A stretch of DNA of 64,000 bases, from assembly GCA_964490845.1 (NCBI GenBank), contig CAZBED010000001.1:248001-312000 (forward strand), read 5' to 3'. This DNA is from JADJSS01 sp964490845 (GTDB lineage Bacteria; Bacteroidota; Bacteroidia; Chitinophagales; JADIYW01). The notes below the pieces were generated by a model. It ran no database searches. It saw only the letters and a list, made by a program, of their open reading frames with translations, and was not told the origin of the DNA. The translations under genes and the position numbers were made by a program. Positions within the stretch are counted from its first letter, which is position 1. Every line of letters starts with the position of its first letter. Positions 55,072 to 61,490 of this stretch are shown here, piece by piece.

Positions 55072-55260
55072 CCTGACGCAACGCACAGAAAAGCCATTTT
55101 CCTTATTGTTGTTGTTTCTGTTTGCATTTGAATTATTGTAATTCAGATTGCGGTTCCATGCATTGTTTGTATTGTTCTCCGTAGAAGACCAAAAGTTCCC
55201 GTTGTTCCCAATGTTGTTGAATGTTCCATTGTTGTTCCGGTTACCCGCAGGAAGACCTGT
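55072..55260 (-). other. DGR template repeat (TR)
   Basis: 189 bp non-coding template, transcribed on the minus strand. It aligns without gaps to the variable region at 55904-56092 (constant offset 832). 30 positions differ, and every one is an adenine in the TR coding strand: 14 A-to-G, 12 A-to-T and 4 A-to-C in the variable copy. It is rich in AAC/AAT (Asn) codons, so translation gives runs such as NNSNANRNNNNK, as in known DGR templates where Asn codons permit many substitutions without stops. The last 25 bp (55072-55096) are identical in both copies and include the probable homing-initiation sequence. An open frame runs through it (55063-55515) but is not a gene. Confidence 0.96.
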
Positions 55261-55469
55261 TAAAACAGCCGCTAAATTCTTCATAGCGCCATTTTCAGAC
55301 ACTATGAATTGGATACCTCGCCCTGCGGCAAGGGGGCTGTCGGATTTATACATGCTCGCTTGCAATTGCCGTGGCAAACCGCAACTCCGGCTGAAAACAT
55401 CTTTTATCTTTTTCATTATACCATATTTTAGATTGCTTCGTTTCACTCGCAATGACGTGGTGGAAACCG
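55261..55469. other. Spacer between template repeat and avd
   Basis: About 210 bp. The open frame that includes the template continues into it and encodes ENGAMKNLA before LTGLPAG, which recalls GGAMKATT...FTGLPAG of the target protein. It may be a shortened relic of the target gene. It also contains half of a REP-like inverted repeat (55431-55494). No gene is supported. Confidence 0.5.
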
Positions 55470-55494
55470 TCATTGCGAACGCAGTGAAGCAATC
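55431..55494. repeat. REP-like inverted repeat at the 3' end of avd
   Basis: Two 27-bp arms (55431-55457 and 55468-55494) that share GATTGCTTC ends and CGCAATGACG ends with a differing middle, separated by 10 bp. The right arm encodes the last residues and the TGA stop of avd. Confidence 0.85.
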
Positions 55495-55835
55495 TCTTTT
55501 TGCGATTTTTGCCATCCGTTTAATTGTTTCGATACATTTTCTATCTGTTCATTTATCTGCACAAACGCTTTGATGCTGATTTGTCTTAAATCTTTCATCA
55601 ACCGTATCAGCAGGCGTATTACCTCCACATGCTCCTTTGCTTTGGTTAGCCATGTGTCTTTTTCTTTGCTTGCATTTGTTTTATAAATGGTAATGATCAA
55701 TTCTGTGGTTTCTTTTTTCAAACTTTCGCCAACGGTATATTTATACTCCTTATTAAAGTTTTTGGTAAACTGAAAAATACCCAACAACAAATCGTAACTT
55801 GCTTTATATACCGGTAGTTCGTGATAATAAGCCAT
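55470..55835 (-). CDS. avd: Avd, four-helix bundle accessory variability determinant
   Basis: 121 aa from the ATG at 55835 (MAYYHELPVYKASYDLLLGI). The four helices are evident: ~8-27, ~34-57 (GESLKKETTELIITIYK), ~63-83 (LTKAKEHVEVIRLLIRLMKD), ~86-110 (ISIKAFVQINEQIENVSKQL). The LPVYKASYDLLL start and the Lys/Arg-rich surface are typical of Avd, which forms a pentamer that binds RNA and the DGR reverse transcriptase and is required for mutagenic cDNA synthesis. The last nine residues (KEIASLRSQ) come from a REP-like repeat, not from the family. It lies 62 bp after the target gene and before the template, the classic DGR order. An upstream TTG at 55913 is rejected. Confidence 0.93.
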   Translation of the reverse strand: MAYYHELPVYKASYDLLLGIFQFTKNFNKEYKYTVGESLKKETTELIITIYKTNASKEKDTWLTKAKEHVEVIRLLIRLMKDLRQISIKAFVQINEQIENVSKQLNGWQKSQKEIASLRSQ

Positions 55836-55897
55836 TTTTAAAAATCTTCGGACCGTGCAATACTTTTCGTTATAAAATAAATCAAATATTAAAATTG

Positions 55898-57307
55898 TTA
55901 ATCCCTGACGCAACGCACAGAAAAGCCACCCCCCTTATTGTAGTTGCCTCTGATTGCATCCGAACTAGAGTAATTCAGATTGCGGTTCCATGCAAAGTTT
56001 GAAGAGTACTCCGTAGAAGACCAAAAGTGCCCGTCGTACCCAACGTTGGTGAATGCCCCACTGTAGTACCGGTAACCCGCAGGAAGACCTGTAAAGCCGC
56101 TGCTGTTTGTTGCGCCTGTATTGGGACTATTCCACAATGTGGTAGCTTTCATTGCACCACCGGCTACAGATTCGCCTCCTAAAAAGGTGGTTAATGTGGT
56201 CCATTCTGCATGAGTAGGTACATGCCAGCCGGCAGGGGCTAATTTACCTGTATTTACCGCATACCAATTGTATAATTTGCCGTAAGTGGTGTTATTAGCG
56301 ACGTTGTTATCATAAATCGCATACGCTCCGCTGGTGGTTGCCTGCCACGCTGCATCGCTTAAGCCGGTGGGTATGGCAGAGCCGTCTTTATAACGGGTCG
56401 TTTTCAGGTTTTCTGCCATCCATACCTGGGTGCCTATGCGTATCGTGCGGTACACATTGCCGTCTATGTCGGTACAGGTGCTGTCGCCGGGTTTCAGTCT
56501 TAATATTTTATAGTTTGCTCCCCAGTATCCTCTGCCATTAATTGCTGTGATTAAATTGATTGGATGTACCCCCCTGGTTAATCCTAAATTCTTAGCTTGA
56601 TCTAATGAATCTGCTGGTGTACCAGTTCCATTTGATTGAAAAACAATCTTTCCGCCATTGCTAAGTTTACTTACTATACCTATATGATTTAAACCGGTAC
56701 TTAACCAATATATAATATCTCCACTTTCAATTTCGCTAACAGCTAAATGTCCTTTATTTTCCAGTTTAATACTATCCGGATTATTTTTTAAAACGTTAGT
56801 TAAAGTTGTTTCAAAGGCAGAAACAGTACAATTAGGTATATTTATACCGGCATCTCTTAATAATTTAATCATTAAACCGGAACAATCCGTTCCATACACG
56901 GCATATTTTTTATGTAAACTATTCCCATAAGGCGGATTTAATCTTTGTGAAATATCTCTTTGACCATAGCTATACACTAATCCCATGTGTTGTGGTTTAT
57001 TTAAACCTTCATCTGGATGAGATAATATTTTTTGACCACTCAACTGTTGTGCATCTATTAGCATTGCCTTTATTAAATCATTTAAGCTTGTTTGAACTCC
57101 TGACTGTCTTCCCAAAGGATTACCATCTAAGCCAATCATTTCGTGTAATGTTGGATTTGGAACACTGACACTGTCTATATAAGCATTATCAGATTCACTA
57201 AGCGTATCTCCGATAATTTCTTTATCCACATTTTTAGTTTCTTTTTTACAGGAAAAAATAATGAATGTGAATGCAAAAATGACCAAAAGTGAAATTTTCG
57301 TTTTCAT
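55898..57307 (-). CDS. DGR target protein: NlpC/P60-FISUMP lipoprotein with hypervariable C-terminus
   Basis: 469 aa. A lipoprotein signal with lipobox FIIFSC (Cys20) predicts a membrane-anchored product. Residues ~100-270 form an NlpC/P60-type papain-fold domain with catalytic Cys142 in YGTDCSGLMIKL and His208 in GLNHIGIVSK; this family cuts peptidoglycan peptides or other amide bonds. Residues ~279-469 form a FISUMP (Fib_succ_major) domain with a C-type-lectin-like fold: DIDGNVYRTIRIGTQVWMAE, KLYNWYAVN, GWHVPTHAEWTTL, FWSSTE and GFSVRCVR. Codons 406-468 are the variable region. Relative to the template, 22 residues differ while the scaffold (FWSSTE, AWNRNLNY, GFSVRCVR) stays fixed. The protein seems to join a fixed enzyme to a diversified binding surface. 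Confidence 0.93.
   Translation of the reverse strand: MKTKISLLVIFAFTFIIFSCKKETKNVDKEIIGDTLSESDNAYIDSVSVPNPTLHEMIGLDGNPLGRQSGVQTSLNDLIKAMLIDAQQLSGQKILSHPDEGLNKPQHMGLVYSYGQRDISQRLNPPYGNSLHKKYAVYGTDCSGLMIKLLRDAGINIPNCTVSAFETTLTNVLKNNPDSIKLENKGHLAVSEIESGDIIYWLSTGLNHIGIVSKLSNGGKIVFQSNGTGTPADSLDQAKNLGLTRGVHPINLITAINGRGYWGANYKILRLKPGDSTCTDIDGNVYRTIRIGTQVWMAENLKTTRYKDGSAIPTGLSDAAWQATTSGAYAIYDNNVANNTTYGKLYNWYAVNTGKLAPAGWHVPTHAEWTTLTTFLGGESVAGGAMKATTLWNSPNTGATNSSGFTGLPAGYRYYSGAFTNVGYDGHFWSSTEYSSNFAWNRNLNYSSSDAIRGNYNKGGGFSVRCVRD
55904..56092 (-). other. DGR variable region (VR)
   Basis: 189 bp, exactly codons 406-468 of the target gene, in frame with the template. It matches the template repeat at 55072-55260 except at 30 template adenines. 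It ends 3 bp before the stop codon's last sense codon boundary region, at the extreme 3' end of the gene as is usual. No strong hairpin is seen within 60 bp downstream. Confidence 0.96.
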
Positions 57308-57584
57308 AGTATTGTTTTATAGGTTAAAAATGAAAAAGTATATATCGTTCTCTTTTAGAAGAGATTTAAAAACGATTGGTGGAAATAAAAAAGATACTAA
57401 AAGATGCAAAACGGCTACCTTGTACAGAATTATTCTGCTGTACGCTGTACGCTGTACGCTGTACGCTGTACGCTGTACGCTGTACGCTGTACGCTGACGT
57501 TTGACTTTGAGAAATCATAGAACTAATATACACCAATAAATTTTGTGTGGCAACTTTTATGCGATTTTTTGTAAAAATTTAGTC
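57308..57584. other. Upstream region of the DGR target gene
   Basis: 277 bp AT-rich intergenic sequence that should hold the target gene promoter. It contains the heptanucleotide tandem repeat at 57437-57496. A near-match to TAnnTTTG (TACTTTTT on the minus strand, near 57334-57341) is too weak to call. No gene is seen. Confidence 0.5.
57437..57496. repeat. Heptanucleotide tandem repeat (GCTGTAC)8
   Basis: Eight perfect head-to-tail copies of GCTGTAC at 57437-57492 plus a partial GCTG. It starts about 130 bp upstream of the target gene ATG. A perfect array of this kind is prone to slippage. Confidence 0.97.
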
Positions 57585-57695
57585 TTTTTCGCGGCAGAGT
57601 CTCTCACAGTGAACTTTGCGTCAAGCTTTAATTTTACACAGAGTCCCTGTCTGCCGACAGGCAGGCCTTACAGGAGACTCTGCTAAGAAAGTAGG
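57585..57695 (+). repeat. Flanking direct repeat B, right copy
   Basis: Diverged copy of 53336-53428 in the same orientation. It begins TTTTTCGCGGCAGAGTCTCT and ends GACTCTGCTAAGAAAGTAGG. An extra ~20 bp palindromic segment (TGTCTGCCGACAGGCAGGCC, 57649-57668 approximately) splits the second hairpin. Confidence 0.85.
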
Positions 57696-57776
57696 CCTGA
57701 AAAGCTTTCAGCACTCGCTCTGGTTTTTTGAGCAATTTTTAAGAAGCTGCCGTTAACTGTTTGCTGACTCATGGAT
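57695..57776 (+). pseudogene. Flanking direct repeat A, right copy: duplicated 3' end of the M20 gene
   Basis: 82 bp with 80 identities to 53252-53333, carrying the last 20 codons and stop of the M20 peptidase without the rest of the gene. It abuts the stop codon of the MoxR gene on the other strand. It is a gene remnant and not expressed as a peptidase. Confidence 0.93.
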
Positions 57777-57777
57777 T

Positions 57778-59289
57778 CTAATTAAACAAGTCTTTCAAAT
57801 CTTCATCCATACCTTCTTCTTTACCGAAGTTGAACATTGCGGAAGTAATATCTGAAAACTGATTACCCTGTTCCAGTTGAAATTTACTCAACAACGAATA
57901 CGCCGCCATACCATGTAAAATAAATTCCATCCATACATTCAAATCCTGCCTGGAGACGCCGATGACCTTGCCCAGGACCAGATCTCGCAGCCCGGTGACC
58001 TTGTCCAGTTCTTCCGTATACGTTTCGTACGACGCATCCGTAAACAAGTCTATGACATTACCGGATTCAAAATACTGCTGTACGGTATGATATATAGTGG
58101 TTTCGTCCTGTTTCGATTTGTGTTTTTTAGGCTTAGTGGGATTAGGGAAAAACTGAACAAATAAATTGCGTATCGCCTTGTCGACAATATTTTGTGCCAC
58201 CCGAATCGGCCCTTCCTGTTCTCCTTCGTATACCATTTCAATCTTGCCTGTGATAGCCGGAAAGACTCCGGCAAGATCCGAGATACGCGCTACCGTTTGT
58301 TGCTCATTATTAAGCAGAGCCCTCCGTTCGGCGGTGCTCACCAGATTCTCCATAGCAGCTATCGTCAGACGTGCCGACACGCCACTTTTTTCATCCACAA
58401 ATTCGCTGTCGCGCGCGGCAAAAGCGATATGTTCTATCAGGTCTTTTATCAGCTCAGGGATGAAGACTCTTTGCTGTTGTTCATCGCTCAGTTGAGCTTC
58501 CTGCGCGGTAATCGCCCTGGAATCTTCAATAGTTTTGGGATAATGTGTTAATATCTGTGATTCAATCCTGTCTTTCAGCGGGGTAACGATACTGCCACGA
58601 TTCGTGTAATCTTCGGGATTGGCCGTAAATACAAACTGAATATCAAGTGGAAAACGGAGTTTAAATCCGCGAATCTGCAAATCGCCTTCTTCAAGCAAAT
58701 TAAACAGAGCCACCTGTATCCTCGCCTGTAAATCCGGCAATTCATTGATGATAAAAATACTCCTGTTACATCGCGGGATAATGCCAAAATGCAATACACG
58801 TTCATCCGCATAGTGCAGTTTCTGAGTAGCTGCCTTTATCGGATCCACATCACCAATCAGGTCAGCCACTGTCACGTCGGGTGTCGCCAGTTTTTCACCA
58901 AAGCGCTGTGAGCGATGTACCCATTCCACCGGTGTTTCATCGCCGTTGATTTCAATCAGGTCTTTTGCATAACGGGATAAAGGCTGCAAAGGGTCATCCA
59001 GTATCTCACTGCCGGCTATAATGGGGATATACTCATCCAGCAGGTTGACCATTTGACGGGCAATCCGTGTCTTTGCCTGTCCGCGCAATCCCAGCAGCAA
59101 GATATTATGCCTGGAAAGGATAGCGCGTTCCACATCCGGAATTACTGAGGTATCATACCCGATAATACCATCAAATACTTTTTCATTCTTTTGAAGTTTC
59201 TGAACTAGATTATCCCGCAATTCCTGTTTAATCGGCTTGGACTGATATCCTGATTTTTTAAGGTGGCCTAAGGTCGTGATGGTTTGCAT
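57778..59289 (-). CDS. MoxR / Mg-chelatase-like AAA+ ATPase
   Basis: 503 aa. AAA+ motifs: ILLLGLRGQAKTRIARQMV (Walker A, with Ala in place of the usual Gly before KT), IFIINELPDLQARIQVALFN (Walker B, with NE for DE), FVFTANPEDYTNRGSIVTPL (sensor 1), and a C-terminal domain with SGVSARLTIAAMENLV (sensor 2 Arg). It resembles the ChlI/BchI and MoxR groups that act with vWA-domain partners as chaperone-like machines. The likely partner is the vWA gene at 61491-62594 in the same run of minus-strand genes. Confidence 0.9.
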   Translation of the reverse strand: MQTITTLGHLKKSGYQSKPIKQELRDNLVQKLQKNEKVFDGIIGYDTSVIPDVERAILSRHNILLLGLRGQAKTRIARQMVNLLDEYIPIIAGSEILDDPLQPLSRYAKDLIEINGDETPVEWVHRSQRFGEKLATPDVTVADLIGDVDPIKAATQKLHYADERVLHFGIIPRCNRSIFIINELPDLQARIQVALFNLLEEGDLQIRGFKLRFPLDIQFVFTANPEDYTNRGSIVTPLKDRIESQILTHYPKTIEDSRAITAQEAQLSDEQQQRVFIPELIKDLIEHIAFAARDSEFVDEKSGVSARLTIAAMENLVSTAERRALLNNEQQTVARISDLAGVFPAITGKIEMVYEGEQEGPIRVAQNIVDKAIRNLFVQFFPNPTKPKKHKSKQDETTIYHTVQQYFESGNVIDLFTDASYETYTEELDKVTGLRDLVLGKVIGVSRQDLNVWMEFILHGMAAYSLLSKFQLEQGNQFSDITSAMFNFGKEEGMDEDLKDLFN

Positions 59290-59324
59290 GTGATTAAAAC
59301 AACGATTTGAATAATTTGTTAAAG

Positions 59325-59840
59325 TTATTTTATGGAATTTAAACTTTTTGTATTACCCCAGGAAAAAACTTTCTCAAAGAAAGGCAGCCATTTGTGTAAC
59401 TTTATTTTTGACAGAAAAAACACTTCATGTTCTTTTTCTTTCAATCCCATTTCTGTTAATAGGGTATCATGTTTGTGAATGTTCAAATCATTAAATAATT
59501 TTTTCATAGTAAAATACTCATTGACATTACCACTTTCCAGACGGCCGGCAAAATACATGGGCATAAACCAACCTATACCATAACAGCTGTAACAAATGAT
59601 TTTTCCAATCAGATAGTATTTTATTTCATAAAACCGGGAAACCTGAATCCCATACTCCTGCATAATGCTAAGTACTTCCGCCCTGTGGTACCATTCATCC
59701 TCCTCAATTTCTTTAATCCTGATTTTATCCTCCTGGTCACTAACAGAACCTGCATGCCCCTGATAGGCAAAAGAAGCTGCACGTTCAGCGGAATAAGCCA
59801 GTTGAAGAAGATTTATTAATTCAGGCTGTAGTTGTACCAT
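59325..59840 (-). CDS. Ferritin-like di-iron protein (COQ7/rubrerythrin-like)
   Basis: 171 aa. Four-helix ligand pattern: Glu in LAYSAERAASFAYQGHAGS, EIEEDEWYHRAEVLSIM (ExxH), Glu in SGNVNEYFTMKKLF, and LKEKEHEVFFLSKI (ExxH). These fit a di-iron carboxylate site as in demethoxyubiquinone hydroxylase and rubrerythrin-like proteins. There is one short hydrophobic region (CYSCYGIGWFMPMYFAG) in the middle. Function unknown; 15 bp after the amine-oxidase gene, so co-expressed with it. Confidence 0.78.
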   Translation of the reverse strand: MVQLQPELINLLQLAYSAERAASFAYQGHAGSVSDQEDKIRIKEIEEDEWYHRAEVLSIMQEYGIQVSRFYEIKYYLIGKIICYSCYGIGWFMPMYFAGRLESGNVNEYFTMKKLFNDLNIHKHDTLLTEMGLKEKEHEVFFLSKIKLHKWLPFFEKVFSWGNTKSLNSIK

Positions 59841-59855
59841 GCAACAAAACTACAA

Positions 59856-61445
59856 TTATATTGCTTTAATTTTCTTTAATAAAGTTAAAGCAACATCTTT
59901 TCCTGTCTGTGCACCACCGTTCATGAAGCCCTGAAACTCATCGCTGCAATGCTCTCCGGCAAACAAAATATTGCCAACTGGCTCACTGATGTAAGGCATA
60001 ACATCCGTCCACTGTCCGGGATAAAACGCAGAGTAAGAACCTTTGATGATTTTTGACTTGGGCCACCAGGCGATATCGGCATTATCATTGAATTTACTTT
60101 TTATGCCCGGGTATATTTTATCGAGTACTGGCAGGTACTTATCTACAAACTGCTCCGGATGTTTCTTATTATCCGCCATATATACAGCATCCCTGCCACC
60201 TAAGAACACGGTATAAATCCCGGGGCCTTCATTCTCTTTCTGCCCGAATGAACTGTCCCAGCCATTGTGTATCTTATCATTAAACAAATAGCCTATGGTC
60301 TTATGTCTTGTTCGCCACACCCGTTCATCAAATCCTAAAAATAGTTTAGCATTTTGCCCGTAGCCGAGTTCTTTAATCGCGCGGCTTTTTGTTTTGCTCA
60401 TTTCCACGTTGAACGTTACTTCTTTCAACACGGAGAAAGGTGTGGTCAGGATAACATAATCCGCATAAGTGGTTTTCCCATTTGCAAATATCAATGAATA
60501 ACCTGAATTGGCCTTATTAATTTCTACCAGCTGGTGTTCCAGTTTTATATTGCCCACCGCAGCAGCCAATTCGTTGATAAGAGATACCACACCACCTTTT
60601 ATAGAATACCGCTCGTCACTGTCGCCATACAATTCCACTTCATTCTTATCATTCACCCTGATCATATCAATAAAGTTCAACGCCGAATTATCGGCTAAAT
60701 CCAGACCAAACTCAGACAGGTATGCTGCACGCAATAATTCCTTTAACCAACCCGATATCCCTAATCTTGCCAGATATTCGTCTAAAGTCAGCCTGTCCAG
60801 CCGGACCGCGTCAGGTGTGTCATAATTATCTCCGCAGGACATGGCGTCTTTTTCAATCTGGGGAAGAAAATTTTTAAATTCATTAAACACCTGTTTCATG
60901 GAATATCTTTTATCATTGATGACATACCACTCCCTGTTCTCTCCCTCGTGCAAAGGATCTGCACCGTAATCATTTACCTCCAGATGGAATTCTTCAATCA
61001 GTCTCCTCATTTCGGCATGTCCGGTATCTACAAATTCGCCGCCAATATCCAGTGTAATACCGGGCAGGAACTCGGCAATGGTATGCATACGTCCTCCGCA
61101 TCGTTTGAGCATATCAAATATTTCATACTGGACCGCACCTGATTTTTTAAGATAATGAGCGGCATTCAGTCCCGCTATTCCTGCGCCGATAATGGCTACT
61201 TTAGGTTTAAAGGCAGAGCCGGACGAACCGGAATCTATATTTTTAGTATTGTTTGAATTACAGGAAGTGATTCCTGTTAAGGTGGAGACAACTGCAATTC
61301 CGGCTGTAGCTTTTGCAGATTTAGTTAAAAAGTCGCGTCTGGAAAGATATTGCTTCTCTTCCCATTCATCATTATCCATTCCGGAGAGATAAATCTTGGA
61401 TTGGCGTTGCAGCCTGTTGAGTAACGGACTTTTGAAAGTTGTCAT
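59856..61445 (-). CDS. Flavin monoamine oxidase-family FAD oxidoreductase, Tat-exported
   Basis: 529 aa. Tat signal with twin arginine LSRRDFLTKSAKATAGIAVV ending in a lipobox-like GITSC. FAD-binding AIIGAGIAGLNAAHYLKKSG, RMHTIAEFLPGITLDIGGEF, and C-terminal NILFAGEHCSDEFQGFMNGG. It belongs to the amine oxidase/phytoene desaturase-like superfamily. Substrate is unknown. The twin-arginine signal indicates export as a folded flavoprotein. Confidence 0.92.
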   Translation of the reverse strand: MTTFKSPLLNRLQRQSKIYLSGMDNDEWEEKQYLSRRDFLTKSAKATAGIAVVSTLTGITSCNSNNTKNIDSGSSGSAFKPKVAIIGAGIAGLNAAHYLKKSGAVQYEIFDMLKRCGGRMHTIAEFLPGITLDIGGEFVDTGHAEMRRLIEEFHLEVNDYGADPLHEGENREWYVINDKRYSMKQVFNEFKNFLPQIEKDAMSCGDNYDTPDAVRLDRLTLDEYLARLGISGWLKELLRAAYLSEFGLDLADNSALNFIDMIRVNDKNEVELYGDSDERYSIKGGVVSLINELAAAVGNIKLEHQLVEINKANSGYSLIFANGKTTYADYVILTTPFSVLKEVTFNVEMSKTKSRAIKELGYGQNAKLFLGFDERVWRTRHKTIGYLFNDKIHNGWDSSFGQKENEGPGIYTVFLGGRDAVYMADNKKHPEQFVDKYLPVLDKIYPGIKSKFNDNADIAWWPKSKIIKGSYSAFYPGQWTDVMPYISEPVGNILFAGEHCSDEFQGFMNGGAQTGKDVALTLLKKIKAI

Positions 61446-61490
61446 AATTTTGGTTTTTGGTTATGACAAATTACAAAAAAGAATTAAAAG

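Noticed and set aside
55063..55515. Open frame running through the template repeat, ending in a FISUMP-like RCVRYL
   Set aside because: The template is functionally non-coding; the frame overlaps avd out of frame at its 5' end, has no signal peptide or full domain, and its Asn runs follow from the template's adenine content.
57437..57496. Tandem repeats as a CRISPR array
   Set aside because: Units are contiguous 7-mers without spacers and no cas gene is present.
53336..57695. Repeats B as insertion sequence ends
   Set aside because: They are direct and palindromic, not terminal inverted repeats, and no transposase lies between them.
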